Shown here in pieces: positions 1 through 13,447 of a stretch of DNA of 64,000 bases; position 1 is the first letter of the stretch, and each line of letters begins with the position of its first letter. The stretch spans positions 62,001-126,000 of the forward strand of contig JACATO010001095.1 in the NCBI GenBank assembly GCA_018389105.1, given 5' to 3'. Position numbers and translations under genes: made by a program. The DNA comes from Nautilus pompilius (taxonomy: Eukaryota > Mollusca > Cephalopoda > Nautilida > Nautilidae). The notes beneath the pieces are model-generated. The model did no database searches, was not told where the DNA came from, and saw only the letters and a program-made list of their open reading frames with translations.

Positions 1-1477
1 AAGACAAAGATTCAAGCAGTGTCAATCAGCTACATGCAAGAACAATGGGAGAACACTTACAAAGCAACATTTTGAAAAGTTACAGTAGGGTGCCCCAAAT
101 ACGTGCAGCGGCGATGGAGATGAAAGGTGGTTATTTTCATGAAAAACGTTTTTCATTTACAACAAAAGGTAGAAAAGGCGGGTTACGGTGTCGTCGTTTG
201 GCGAAATGCTCATTTTAAACGCTATATATTGCTGCGTGTTTTACAATTACTCTAAATAATAGGCATTATTAATATTAGTATTATTATTATTACAGGTCAT
301 CGGCAGTGAAAGAAAACGAATGATATAAAGTATTTAAAAAAAAAAAACGCTGAACGGCTAGTTGAAATGAACCTCTTAAAGAATCGTTCAGAAAAATCCT
401 GATCGTAACTGTTTGTTTTACCTCAGTCCAGGTCTTTAAAACCACACCCGCATCCTGAGAGATCATACATCAATCCGCAGTGACACGGGCCAGAAGTCCT
501 TACTTTGTTGCTGGGATACTTTAAAGTGTCCGGCCAGGTAATCTGTAATTCTAAATTTTTAATAAGCAGTAATGTTTAAAAATTGGTTTTCAAAAAAACA
601 AATTACGATTCCCTGTCGACGTTTAGCTGTAAGAAATAAATTAAAAGGATGCTAGAATAACACACCTGGCAAACCCCGCGCAGAACACTTCTGGAACCCG
701 CAGACCGACGAAGACTGTGGTCTTTGTTGGGTCCCGGCGTCGCGGCCGGCCCCTCTCGAACAGGCGGCGCTTTTGGAGCAGCACAGACAAACGCTACAAG
801 AAATGGTGTTTGCGTGTTAGTCACAAGATACTGTCAATTCCTTGTTATTAATAATAATTGTAAGATTTACCATAGTTTAATCTAATAACCATAAATAAAT
901 GGATGACTGGAAATCTTAACAGTACCATTCAGTATGAAGGCTACCCCCTCCTCTATAGGCTGGCCGCCAAAGTTCACGCACGTGCGAGAGGCTACATAAC
1001 GCAGCTCAAGTTGAGGCAAAGCATCTTTTCTTGGGAGCAGAGATTCAACAGCTAATGTTGTTGTTGTTTTAACAACTCTGATAAAAAAGAAAAACAATTG
1101 TTTTTCCCTTTTTCTTCTGCTTTCCACTAGATAAGACTAGCAATGTTTTCAAAGTGAACGAAATCTGTTGGCAGATAGCCGTTCTTGTGACAAACTCCGT
1201 CTTATCGGTGAGAGATGGCGGCGGCAATAGCAGTGCTGGCTGCTGAAAAAAATTGTTTCTTCCTTTATTTACAGACAAAACAGTCACTGGATCTTCCCGG
1301 AAGGTGATCCGTCGGCAAGCAGAGGTCAAGGACGGTCCATAGCTGAAGAAACTTTATCTAGAGAAAATATTAGAAAGAGCAGTGGGGCTGTCTCCCGGAG
1401 CCCACTAAAAAAATTCTTTAAAAACGACTGGCAGGCCCGTTTTTATTATTATCACCATCAAGTACCTTATTGTTTGC
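1..1477. other. Unassigned CpG-normal DNA
   Basis: No gene recognised. A GC-rich patch lies at 690-780 and a YY1-like AGATGGCGGCGGCAATAG at 1213-1230, whose ATG opens only a short frame. Confidence 0.4.
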
Positions 1478-1560
1478 GCGGTGCGGTGATCCAGTAGTAG
1501 TAAGCCAGCAAACTTCCAAGGTTGAGGACCCGAGTTCGAATCCCGGTCAGAATCCTTAAC
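1478..1560 (+). repeat. tRNA-derived SINE head (candidate)
   Basis: GCGCGGTGCGGTGATCCAG begins a tRNA-like stretch with an A-box-like GTGATCCAGTAGTAG and a B box GAGTTCGAATCCC (from 1533). The cloverleaf is imperfect, so a SINE rather than a working tRNA gene is favoured. Confidence 0.5.
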
Positions 1561-3879
1561 ATCGTTCCTTTTCGCTCTTCTTCCCCAGCCAGCCACGTGC
1601 GTTTCCTCGCACAACTAAAACATGAAGGGGTGCAATAGAAACTTTATGCGGCTAACGTGTGCACTCTGTTCTCCTCTACTTGGTTTAGGAAACTGAAAGC
1701 AGAGCAGAGGTGTTCTTTCTGCTGGATGCTTTACCGCAGAACCTGTCGTCCGGATGGCGTAACTAAGACGCCAGGTACACCGGCGATTTTGTTTCTCAGC
1801 CTTCCTTCCGTCTACTACTAATAAATGGAAAATCTTGTGGCTTACTTAAGAATAACATTTTGAAAATTTAGCATAAGGAGCGGGAGTCCTCAACCCTAAT
1901 TTTCTGAAGTTCCCTTTTCGAAAATAGAATTCCAGCCGTCCAACAAACAGGATTGTGACGACGGGTGGACAACCTTGGCAAAGTGAAAATATTTTTGATC
2001 AGTTACAGATTTCCTGGTCAGGACGAAATACCCACAGCGGCTCTTGTGTGGGGACTGGTGGGGGAATAAAGAAGGGCTGGTGAGCAGCCAGCCTCACCCC
2101 AGCTTTGTACGGGAGGCTGGGCTTCACAGATCAAGTTGTTTTGTTTTTTTTTCAATTTAATTATATTCGTTGGAAAGCAAACGCAATTTCACGGGTAATT
2201 ATAATTGTTTGCTTAATGTGCTTTATTTTAATAATATTTTTAATCCTATACATCTGATGTGACTTCATTCAAAAGAGGAAATGAGATTTATTGTCGGAGA
2301 CTACAAACCTAACGATGCTTTACTCTCGTATGCAGCGACCCGACTGTAGTTGTTTTGCTCGCCGTCTAGGTTCAGCCAGAACGGTCTGGTGCGGTGTTTC
2401 AGATAAAATTACTCGCCGATTTGGCGTTGCACAGCGTACTAACTCTCTGTTCTAAACTTCTCGAAGGTTTTCCGCCCCTGGCTAGCAAAATATTGTTGTG
2501 TTTCCCGAGTGATGTAACAAAAACAGCGCGTCGCTGTTCGCCTTCCCGGAGGACGGTCGGAGCCGCTTCCTCCAGCCTCTCGGGTAACTGAACGCGTGTT
2601 ATTTTTAGTACATTTGAAACGGTGGCAGGGGACAAGCTTCCGAACGGACAGAGCAGACTGGGCGGGTGGAGGAGAGGGAAGACTTTTGACATTTTCGAAA
2701 GGGGAGCATTACGCTTGCCAAATCTTTCGTGAAACCAGAGAGCTGCAGCCAGGCGGCGCGAAATTATGAAGCCGGAGAAAAGGAAACATGTCCCACTGAG
2801 AGGCGATATTTCGGCAATCAGAAAAATAAACGCCAGCTCACAGGTGTCCGAGTCTACGCCACAAAACTCGGGCGGCCAGGGAGGGAATGGACCACAGCTC
2901 CACCCCGCCTACACGGAGCAGTTTGGGCAGACTCGGCCCGAGGTTGCGATCTCTAGCCGGATAGCGTTGCATTTAAAACATGGCCGTGATAACATTGGCC
3001 GTGAAAGTTACTGCCTCACCGAGAGAGAGCTGCCCGTGCCAAGACACCGCGACGGCCGGGCTAGCTACCCCCTGTTTGTTTAATTCAATTCCTCGGCAGA
3101 GGGCGGACTATTGCGTGCTGGCAGCTATCCCCAAATCGGACCCATCTCTTCACCGTATCTGTTTACACGAGATAACCTTCGTTTCGACATCTCGGCGCAA
3201 AGAAAAGGTGGAGCAAAACAAAGCGCGAGATAGGAAGATGAACGATGGAGACTGTAGGGCCGCGGTACCAGTAACTGGCAGAAGTAGCACAGTACAGCTG
3301 TTGCTAAAGCCAAGCAGCTTCTACGAACATCTTCCACGCACAACGCACATATAAACCTGCAAAAGATGGTCCGGAGCGAGGACAACGAAAATTATCCAAG
3401 TCTTCATCTACTTTTAGTGATGGTGTCCACAAAAGAAACTAAGATCCAAGAGATTGCAGAAGTAATCAAACTATTTTCCCTTCTTTTTTAAAACCAAAGA
3501 TAAGAAAAATACTTAATATTTTATTTAAAAAAACTTTAACTTTTAAAAATAAATTATAAGAGACAATTTTTATTGTAAAACTCGTCTTTAAATTCTATTT
3601 TAGAGAGAGAGAGAGAAAGACAGATTACAACTTTACAAGTCAAAAGTAGTATTTGGAATTTGTTCTTGTAATGCTTTAAAAAGTAAATTAAGATTCTTTA
3701 CTGAAAACAACATTCTAAAACAAATTTTTTTTTTTTTTTTTAACTTGATTTTAAGCCAGAGTTTTAAAAAATCCAAAGCCTCCGTGTGGGAAAACAATCT
3801 GTGTAAAGGAAATTATATAATCTGAGCGTTTTCTTAAGGGAGATGGCCAGGACAAGTTAGTCATTTTCACTGCAGGTTG
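1561..3879. other. Unassigned DNA with GC/CpG-rich patch
   Basis: 2,300-3,350 is richer in GC and CpG than its surroundings and has overlapping open frames (2766-3083, 105 codons; 2980-3354, 124 codons) without recognisable motifs. It could be the promoter or first exon of an unseen gene, or a decayed repeat. Confidence 0.35.
3603..3619 (+). repeat. (GA)n microsatellite
   Basis: Short uninterrupted GA tract. Confidence 0.7.
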
Positions 3880-3972
3880 AATCGACCGGAGAGCGCCAAC
3901 CTCACGCGAATATCGAACCCACGTCGCCCGTATGAGAACCGAGCACCTTAACCGATCGACCACTCGGCTCCC
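3880..3972 (-). repeat. tRNA-derived SINE head (candidate), minus strand
   Basis: The minus strand starts GGGAGCCGAGTGGTCGATCG, a Leu/Ser-tRNA-like A box with GGTTAAGG, followed by GTGGGTTCGATATTC as a B box. The acceptor-stem 3' strand does not pair well, pointing to a degenerate SINE rather than a tRNA gene. Confidence 0.55.
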
Positions 3973-5499
3973 AACCCTACGTTCAGTAATTAAGAACAGA
4001 AGATTCGAATTATTTGGAAAAATGAATGTAGAAGTTTGACAGCTGCAGATCAGAAAAGTATCAGTGCTTGTTAATTAATATCTTGAAATACGAATCTACG
4101 TTTTAAATAAAACATTTATTTAGATTGTGGGGGGTGGATTTTACTTATGCTAGGATAGAGTGGGAAAGTTGTCTAGAACAAGGGGAAGAAAAAGGCTGTT
4201 AGCTGTAATGATACAGAAATTTTATATTCACATCTTAATTCAAGGCCATATTACCCTGATGCTCAATAATTATTCAGAACGTCACAGTTACGGATCGCGA
4301 CTACTTTTCTCTGTGCGCTCAGGACGTTCTATCAGATGTTATTAGTTTATTCGCACCACGGCCAGCGGACAAATGCTTGTAAATTAGTTTTTAAGTAGAA
4401 ATTAACAGTTGCCCGTTCCTTATCTTGGCTTTAGATATTCTTCTATCGATGACAGTTATAGTTGCCGACCTGAGGTATTCCGTACATCAGAACCAGTGCA
4501 CCGGTTATCTCAGGAACGCTGTTTGTCTGGACGATTTCGGGACGCCTCAGGAATCTCCAAAATGAAACGTTATCGGGAAGTGTCAGGCGACGGTAAATTA
4601 ATGGCCGACTTCAAACGACCGTCCTCATGGCCCTGTCCCACTACAAAGCCTTCCTCGCTCTCAACGACCGCGCATTCTGACGCCTACGAGCCCCGGTAAC
4701 CAGCTAGAGAAACGCCGGAGTTCTGGTTATGAACTTCTGGAGCCAGAGACTGTGATGGCAGACTCCCGGCTACACCAAATACCTGCCACGCCAGATACAA
4801 TGCATAGCACTCCGTTTATTTAGACAGACTACGCCAAGAATGCTCGCTCGACAGTTCCGCTATATTTTTCTTAGCATCTCCTATATACATAAAAAAAAAA
4901 AATATCGACAGGTGGATCATAGAATCGTTCGCCCCCCCTTCATCTTATCACCAGGCATCTCTCATCGCATTTTCACAGTTGCTACACAACCCTGATTCAA
5001 ACTAAATACTACTGTTTCCTTCTCGCCCTTGCGTAATGCATTCCTCCTAGTCGAAGTTGTCAGCTGGGCGCTGTAGCTGAATTAAAACACAAACACTGTC
5101 GGCGTAACGGATATTTGAAACTTCGACAAAACAAACACGAATCACTTCAACTCTAAGTGATGCGGAATGTGGTCTTGGAAACAAAAACTGCAGTTACACG
5201 AGAACAGGCTTTTCTCTTACGATGCTCTGAGTTACGATAACCGCGCTCCAGATGCCACAAAAGCTGTAAGTAATTAACTATTAGTGGTCACAACACAATC
5301 AACGATAGCCCTTTAGGAGCAACATGTTTCTGAGTAAGGAACATCGTTATCATCTGTTGTTAATTACCTGCCCTGCCTTTATACTGGTCATTCGGCGAAA
5401 TTCAAACGGCACTACTTACTATCCCTGCATACATACAATGTTTATTAAGGAGTTAAATATTAGTAAGCAGTGATTACGTTTGTTTTATCCGTTTTGGCC
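3973..5499. other. Unassigned DNA
   Basis: A 96-codon plus-strand frame (4409-4699) has no recognised motif. Part of this stretch may belong to the Tc1 remnant that follows. Confidence 0.35.
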
Positions 5500-5760
5500 A
5501 AGCGATTCAGTGTCCACGGGTTGCTCAAAATGATAGCGCTCCCTCCTCATCTGTCAGTCTGCAGAACACTCATTGTGGTACCGTTCACCTTGACAATGCT
5601 AACCCTCAGTCGTCCATCAGCGTTCCTTAGGTGAAATCTCGTTTCATCTCAGAAAAGAACACCTTGCCAACGCTACCTAATCCAGTGTCCGCAGTTGTTG
5701 ACCTGTCGAAGCCGCAATTGGCGATGTTGAGTGTAGAAGGAACATTTATTTTTCAGTTAA
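5500..5760 (-). mobile_element. Decayed Tc1-like transposase fragment
   Basis: The minus strand reads WRFDRSTTAD, then VFFS, ETRFHLRNADGRLRV and a stretch ending GGSAII, broken by a frameshift and stops. This matches the VLFSDESRFHLRNADGRVRV...GGGSVMVW block around the first catalytic Asp of Tc1 transposases. Termini were not found. Confidence 0.65.
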
Positions 5761-8700
5761 TCTGGGAGCAGGTAAACCTTGCCTGATTGTGATACCGCTA
5801 ACAATTCCTTGACCACACTGCATCGTTTGCTTGTACGAAATATCAGAAGCGTGTCATGACATAACTGAGGGGCCTTTCCCCCCGCCAACTTTTATACCTT
5901 ATTTCGTGCTGCACGCGCAGCATACCTTTCATTGCACTGATGTTTTTGATAGACACACCACGGCAATTGGTTTTACGGTAGTAAGCTTATAGTCTCTTTG
6001 ACCATTTTTAAATATCGCTGTTTTAGCCTAAACAAGTGTATATACAAATTCCACTTTTAGACTGGTGAATTTCTAATGTTTGTTTCAGTGTATATCAAAT
6101 ATCATTTTAAAAAATGTGAACCTTTAATTGGTGCTTTAGCACCGTTTTTTATGCTAAAAATTAAATTGAATATAGCTATATTGTTTGTTACAAATTTAAC
6201 AAAAATACTATGAAAAACTGACGAGAGATCTTCGTGTTAATTTTAATTATTAATAGTCCTGTTTTCATGTTACCGGCCAACCTAAGATTTCTTATTCAAA
6301 CAGTCACTGTGAGAGCATTCTGACCAGGGCTGCTGAAGCAGCGGGTGTCCATGTACTGTGTAATTGGAAGCACTTATTTGTTTGTCTGTTGTTTTTCGTT
6401 TTGTGTACATAAAAGTAAAAAGCTTTTGAGAGGTTTTGTATACTATTACAACAAGCAGTTTAATTTTGTTAGCCGAAGCACAGACAGGACTGGGTTCGTT
6501 TCGTACGCAGAGACGTATTTTATTTTATAAGTGCGTAATTTAATATAAGAAAAGTATTCTAAGAGAATAATATATAAAGTTTCAATTTTATTTTATTTAT
6601 ATTTTTCTCCCTTTTCTCTTTTACAGAGTTTTGACGTTTCTATGACAGCAAAATTACTCTTCGTCAGTCATTTCAAAAGACTGGTTGACAGATGCTTTGC
6701 CAAACTTACCGGGAAAGACATCCAGTTTTAGCTTGATGTATATTTAAAAGGCAGAAACACATTTAAGATTTTTAAAAAAAGAAGTTGTGCATAACTGTTT
6801 AGTAGTAAATCTCCACCAGCCATTTGATAAGCCAGATACTGTTGATATGGTAGACAAAATCAGATAAACTTTACTAATGGATTCTGGATGCTTCTTTTTA
6901 ACTCTGTGCCTTATTGCGGACAAGTCCTGTTCCCATCCTTATCGCAATAAATCTTAAAATTGACATTCCGTTGCTCGGATTACACCAAAAGTGTTTTAGT
7001 CCGGTATAAAATTACATCTCTTAAGATATCTGTCAGTATGGACAGACATGCATATAATCCCCGGCTTGTGGCTTCTCGTTGATTTTATTACCGGCCGAGA
7101 AAAGAAAAAAAATATTAGTTTATTTAGTTTATCATCCAGAATACGCAACCCAGCAAAATTGTTATTAAACATTTAAAATATCGCATAAAATATTTTGAAA
7201 TTACTTAATACTATTTAAAGAAAAAAAGAATTCAAAGAGATCTTTAATTCTACGTATCTACATTTTTATATTTTCGCGTCCCCTTGAAGAGATGCAGAGG
7301 CAAAATTATTTCCTGCTAGCGCTGAAAGTTTGGCACTTTATTAGCATTCATAGCACGATGCAGATAAAGACGAAAGTCACGCCCCTCCTTTTATATCATT
7401 GTTGCACACTTCATGCATCTTTATTTATGCGAGACTGCAAATTCGATTTTAGCGTAACATCCATGGTCATGTGATCAGCAAGTCAAGTAGACAAGGCTCC
7501 AACACTGATCGTGCATCACTATAAAGTAAAAGCGAAAGAGGCAATCCATGTGGCTCCGGAACCACAACACTAAGTACAGCTAGTATTAGGGTTAGTAAAT
7601 CGGGGCATCAGCGTTAACTGACAGACAGATTTAATTATCCCAAATAGTAATGCCTGATTGAATAAATGGCGCTGTGGGCTAAAGCAGTCATCAGGGACTA
7701 TATCAAGAAACTTAAGAATTGATAGTGTGGGTTCACCACCAGCCCAACCCACTTTGCAATAGAAACGCCATTACGCTCAAAAGCAGTGGTAATTGTGACA
7801 GTAAAGGATCGCCGAAACGTAGATTCATTGGTAGTTTTCTCTTACCACTAACAAGACAGATGGAAATACCCTGACTAAGCCTCTAGTTTCCAAAACTTTT
7901 TGCCGAATGTTGCTAATTTCTCCATAAATTAGCACGACCCAATGTAGTATAGAAGGAAACATCCTGATGCTCACTATACATTCGTCCAGTTCTGCCACTT
8001 TGCCGACAGCTAATTGGTTGTTCTTTTTAAAATCAGTGTTACTATAAGTTGCATCATTATTCTCTTTTTAAATTCTATTTAAAACACTAATTTAAAAAGA
8101 AATTAATTAAAAATAACCGTGATAACTCTTACTTGGCGGCCCAGCCACGCCGAAGATTTCCAAACTATATATAGAAGAAAACGGCACGGCTAGAACACTC
8201 TTTGTGCTTGAAATCAGAGCTTGGATCCAAATACAATTGAACGGTAGTTCAGGGTGGGTATCGGATCACCTGCGATGAGTATGCTCAGCAACAGAAAACA
8301 GTTTGATGTCAACACACGCGGTGTTTGTTTTCCTAACCTTCAGGCTGAACGAGAAAACATCCACCAACCGGTTTACACTAACACTTCATATAGATCTAAT
8401 CTTTCCAGCTTATAAACCGAGGCGCGCCTCGCTACCGCACTGCGAACCAAGCAACAGTACTTCGCGTTCCAGCCCGCGATTTTCCACCAGTGGCCTGTTT
8501 GGTAAAAAAAAAAAAAACCCAACAATTCCACTTATTAACCAAAACAGTCGGGATAATGAGAAATCGATTAGTTATACAGCGATATCGATATCTCGGATCA
8601 TTCCTTCCCTAAATGGCATGTTGCCTACCTACTATGGGAAAACGCAGTCCCCTTTTTTGTCGAGAACAGTAGCATTCCACTGTTAACTAATCTAAGACAC

Positions 8701-10313
8701 ATCTGACCACTGAAAACTAACATACTGCACCCTTTTTAGTGGTGTGGTGCGTGAGATGAAGTGTGTTTGTGTACCGCGCCGAAGAAGCGGCAGTGGGAAA
8801 TTAGCAAGGCCGGGCCGTTGTGGCCGAAGGCGTACACCCCCCACCAAGAGCCAACATCGGACTAGAGTTCTGTAATACAGACAACAGAAGTCACTTTAAT
8901 TCGTGAATTTATCCTGTCAGTATAGAAATAATTTTAAAAATTAACATCTAAAATTTTTGAACACCAGTGTATTTTCTAAATAAGCTTTTCTTAAAAAGAA
9001 CAACTTACAGTAATTTAATTAAACATAAGATACATTTAGTCAAAGAAAAAAGCAACAAACAAACATGAAAAGAGAAATGTTTATATAATCTGTGTAATAT
9101 TACACACACCAAGCTTCGCCGGTCTGCTTTGAATATGCTGATGCCAATGCAAATAAAAGATGATGAATGTCATCCAGACTTCAACACTGAGGCAGCTGTT
9201 CAGTCGAGGGAAAACAGAATTATAACCTATTTAAAATACTTCACAAGCAGGAACGGAGCAGAAAAAATGTTGCCAAGTTGATAAAATCTTTGCATATCTC
9301 ACCGTTGGCCTATTTCTCTCTTAACTTGTACGGAATAACACGGACATCTTTGAACCAACAAAACCAGCTGTACATACACGCAGGCTAATCACTTCCTCGT
9401 CTTTCTATCCTCCTGATTCGGCCAATTACCACTCGTTGTTTCCAAAGAGAAGTATACACACTTGTTATCATTTTTATCATCTCGTAAGTAAGAGTAATGT
9501 CCGTTTCCCCTACAAGCTCTTCGTTCCACCAGACACTGGTACGGTCCCTATACCCGCTACCGCCCTCCTAGTTCTCACTGAATCCGGACGGAGGAAACTT
9601 GTTAAACATCATTTGTTGCGGGTGCATGCGGGTACGCCTCATTAAAACGCCAGAACTTCTGTTGCTAACTCCCGTCTTTCTAGCCTGGTGGCCCGCGTCA
9701 CCGGCTACTGAGGCTAGTATCCCACGCCGCCCCCACAGATGGCGGAGGTGGTGACATCCATCCACCTGTGTCTCGCCGCTTCTTATTGAAGTCACCGAAA
9801 ATAACACCTTTTTCATTGTCGTTCTCTCAAACAGCTTTTTTTCTGTAATTATTTAAAATTATATTTAAAAAATTAGTTTTCTAAGCGCGCGTGTAATAAA
9901 GAAAATTTTTTGCATTAATTACTCAATCTCCGTAAATATGTTTCTCTCAGCGCTAATAAGCATTCCGAATATTTGTTAAAATACTGTAACAGCTGAACCA
10001 GATTATTTTGAATTTTCAAAGATTTTTATAGAGAACCCTGACTTCCACTACTCATTACAGATGTATCTGTATTGATAATGTAAAACAAACATTTCAGTCA
10101 GCAGACTTAGAGCACTTTCATATAATTCACTCACAAATAACAAGGTAGAGATTTTTTATATTAAAAATACGAATGTGTCCTCGTATTTATCCAGCGATGT
10201 ATTATTTTCTCTTAAATTTTTTGGGTTACGCATTAAAATATCATGCACTTGGAAACTTTAATGAGCAGTGGACCCATTTCAAGTACGACATATTAGGGTA
10301 GATCAAATATTCG
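5761..10313. other. Unassigned CpG-normal DNA
   Basis: No gene recognised. Frames at 8303-8686 (127 codons) and 9436-9816 (both strands) lie in slightly GC-richer patches but have no recognisable domain or splice support. Confidence 0.4.
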
Positions 10314-11315
10314 GAAAATGTACACTTCCTTTACATTCCCAGTAGTATCTGTTAAATCTAAACTGAGCCAATTGATCGTGATCAAAATTACGCTTCATTG
10401 GTGTAGTAAATGTTTTGAGAGCCTATTTGAACTCAACCGCGAAATAACTAGGAACGCACAATTTGGTGAAAGTTGATCCGAGTTTTTCCGCATCATGCCC
10501 TCGGATGCCATTCCTTAGAGATTTGTACTGACTACTCCCCCGCACAAGTTTACAGCTGCACTAATCCTTACAACCAAAGACAGACAAGAGGAAATGCCAT
10601 AGTGGTGTCACAAGAGAGGTGTTGAACTGGTGCTGCAAGCAGGGCCTTTGATGCAAGCAAGAGACATTTGGAAAGCACTGGCTGTGCTAGAAGATGCGTC
10701 TCTGCCGCAAAAAGTCAGCCCACCTGTTATAAAGAAGACTGTTCATACTAGAAGTGATGAAAAGCACAAAGCTGTGTGACCAGGGCAGAACAGAGCTACA
10801 CAAGCCATGAAAATCCTTGACAAAGGCAGTCACACATGCTTTCTGTAATTACTAATTCTCAATTGACGAAATAAAAAAAAATTTGCAAACTCCCAATAAT
10901 TAACAGGAATATGCCAATGCAGTTAACTGAAGGTTTAATCTTGTGCTTCAGTGAAGACTAACCTAGAAGACCCTGGGGCTAGTCAGATTACCAACAACTA
11001 CATCACATCTAACAGTACAATAAATATTTTAAAGAAATTTAAGTCCTTTTTTTTCCCATAAATGAGACAAACGCACAATGAGGAAAAAAATTCCTCTAAT
11101 ATGAGACTGCATCAAAGTGTAATAATGATCATATCCCCAAAGATTAACAAAATTATATTTTCTAAGTGAAAAACCACAAAGAAACATAAAAAACGAAACC
11201 AGTTCCCACACAAAATCTGAATAAACGGACGATATTCTCGTCCCAGCCAGAATTTTTACATCTATTGAGATATTTTAGTCAGGCTGACCATTCTGACTTT
11301 TCCACACAATGAGAA

Positions 11316-11332
11316 CTCTCTCTCTCTCTCTC
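11316..11332 (+). repeat. (CT)n microsatellite in left duplicate
   Basis: Counterpart of 31232-31248; the runs have the same length in both copies. Confidence 0.7.
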
Positions 11333-12225
11333 AAACACAAGGATTAAAATACATCAATCCACACACCTGTTACATTTCGTTTTGTTAACGGAACAAAAAT
11401 CAACCGTTCACAATCCATTTTCAGTCTTCATGCCGTAAAAAAAAAACAGGAATTTATGCAGCATCCATATAATCCACAAAAATCCTGACTTCTTACTAAA
11501 ATATAATTTCACAAGAAATAGAAGGCAAACAAGTAGTCAAAGGGAGAGTACTCTGGTTATTTATATCAAATTATGGAAACACCCGCACGAAAGATTTAAT
11601 TTCCGTTTCTGTTATTTATCAGGGTGACGCTACAATATTTAAAATACCAAATACCACACCCGTTATGTATCATTAGTGAGATTACCATATAATCATTTAC
11701 AATTTTAGAGTATGGTCCCAGAAAACGTTAAAATACTTGCTTGTTTATTACGTTTTTAATATATAAATTATAAAAACAATTTTTATCTAAAATTGTTCAT
11801 CAGATAATGACGATAAGAAGAATGTGCGAAATAATCCGTTGGTTTTCAACAGTAGAATTCCTAGTGGAGAAGATGTATACATCACAGGTTCACGCCGTGT
11901 ATGTGCTGGTTAGGGAAGTATCAGGAGGAAAAAAAAAGAGATTGAGGTTGCAATCGCTCTCCAAAATTCGTTTTCATCTTTTCAGTTACGCCAAGTAAAT
12001 AAAATTAAAAGCAAATGCTAATTTAACAATTTTAAAAGTTCCAAATTTACACAACCACTTATTTATTTTCAAACGTAATTTCCACCAGATACGAAATAAT
12101 CCCTATTGAATGACAGTGCCCTGAAACAAAACAATTTATTAGCCTGTCTCAAATCGAGGACAGGTAACAGGTTATTGTTATGGTAATGAAAAAATATTTT
12201 TTTTAAAATTTCAACTACTTAGCCA

Positions 12226-12231
12226 CACGTG
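12226..12231 (+). promoter_or_regulatory. E-box CACGTG upstream of orphan exon 1
   Basis: Palindromic E-box 129 nt before the ATG, the left counterpart of 32141-32146. E-boxes are bHLH sites; autoregulation is only a possibility. Confidence 0.3.
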
Positions 12232-12359
12232 ACTAAGTCTCGTAATCGCTATTCGACCGGACATAGTAGTTGGCGGAAAGTTCGACAATAAACAAACCAA
12301 CTCAAACCCTCCCCACCACCAATATTTTCTGGTCTTCTACTCTATGAGGGGTTTCTAGC

Positions 12360-12578
12360 ATGTCAACTGCGCCGTCTTTCGAGCAAACTGTCCAGACGAC
12401 GGCAGAGGAAGACAGTGGTTCGGAGACACACGGCTATACGAAGGATGCCATTTTCTCAGTTCTGGAGGCGAACTTACCCCGAGGCTACTCCTCAGACGAC
12501 TCCAACAGCCTGTGTGGGGCCGGCTTACTGATGAGCGAAGCATGTTTTTCTCCGAACAGCCATTCTCTTAATGGCGAG
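12360..12578 (+). pseudogene. Orphan duplicate of SOHLH2 exon 1
   Basis: Encodes the same 73 residues as the intact exon and keeps donor GAG|GTAAGT. Downstream only degraded exon 6 and inverted exon 7 remain, so it cannot make full-length SOHLH2 by itself. In theory a transcript from it could splice over 24 kb into exon 2 at 36,677, serving as an alternative first exon; there is no evidence for that in the sequence. Confidence 0.7.
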
Positions 12579-12722
12579 GTAAGTATGTGGGCACAATGAC
12601 AATAAAGTTGCCAACAGTGAGCTGTAAGTCGGGCCGAAATGTCAGTTACTGTCTGCGCTATTCGGCTGCTTAGAAATCGGTGGAGACGAAGGTAGTGATG
12701 TTTTACCGCTTTAATACGAATT

Positions 12723-13011
12723 GCTTGTTACGGTTTCGTGCAACTTTATTATCGTTAATAAATCCAGCTAATCAATTTATGCGCAGAATCACGTTCTTTA
12801 TATGTACCAAATTAAGAGTTTAAAGAAAGGATTACTATAGACTTCGGTTTTTTTCTTCATTTAGCAGACTTTTAGAATGACATCGGTTTCAAATTAATCT
12901 GCAACTAGTGAAAAAAATTTTTCTTTAAACTACCGACTATTGCAGGGACGCTATCTGTCCAGGTTTAGTTTAAGTTAATATTGAGTTATTTCCCTTACAA
13001 TATAACACGTC
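12723..13011. other. Junction segment between duplicate block and exon 6 relic
   Basis: CpG-containing, AT-rich DNA. The first bases (GCTTGTT, then CTTTATT and AATAAAT) faintly resemble the start of SOHLH2 intron 1 after 32,650, suggesting diverged homology beyond the near-identical block. Confidence 0.3.
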
Positions 13012-13447
13012 ACCAAGCATCAACCACTACTGCCAATGCCTTAATCACACCACCACCAAGGAAAAACTCAGAAGGTAGCAATATATATTTATTTATTTCT
13101 TTTCATTGTTTACAGAGCAATGTTAGGAATTTGTCATGTTTTGTAGGACATGAGTGAGCTACGGGTTGTATTGTCATGGAGATGGGCAATTTTTCCATTG
13201 GTGTGATATGAATTCTTTTTTTTTCTAATCATTTGTTAAAATAGTAAGTTGTATGTATCATAGGGAAAATAAATCATAAATATCCTCATCATCTCTCTTC
13301 CATTGAGGTTTCATGCTTGGAAGACTTGCCTCAAAAAATTCCAATGCCTGCTGCCCACACTTCTCATGTGTGCTGCTTAGGCACAATATGATACAAATCC
13401 TAATGACATACTATGGACCTTTATTTATCTGTGTAACAAAGAAAATT
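13012..13447 (+). pseudogene. Degraded copy of SOHLH2 exon 6 end plus intron 6
   Basis: Aligns with 40,217-40,691: the exon end AAACTCAGAAGGTAG, the intron block with ATGGAGATGGGCAATTTTTC, and the block with TTCATGCTTGGAAGACTTGC. It has internal deletions in the exon and after the donor, and scattered substitutions, so it is clearly older than the exon-1 duplicate beside it. Confidence 0.85.

Larger units (their letters stand above)
10314..12722 (+). repeat. Near-identical duplicate block, left copy (SOHLH2 promoter plus exon 1)
   Basis: About 2.41 kb matching 30,227-32,637 in direct orientation. By eye only about half a dozen small differences are seen (a 2-nt indel near 10,611, single-base changes and homopolymer length changes). 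The junctions are GAAAATGTACAC on the left and TAATACGAATT on the right. It holds a full exon-1 copy (12360-12578) but is not followed by the other SOHLH2 exons in order. Confidence 0.9.

Noticed and set aside
2766-3354. 105- and 124-codon frames in the GC-rich patch
   Set aside because: Overlapping frames on both strands without motifs are expected by chance where stop codons are rare.
1478-3972. Functional tRNA genes at 1,478 and 3,972
   Set aside because: A and B boxes are present but acceptor stems do not pair properly; they look like SINE heads.
12360-12599. Left exon-1 copy as a separate SOHLH gene
   Set aside because: Only degraded exon 6 and an inverted exon 7 follow; no other exons are found before 30 kb.
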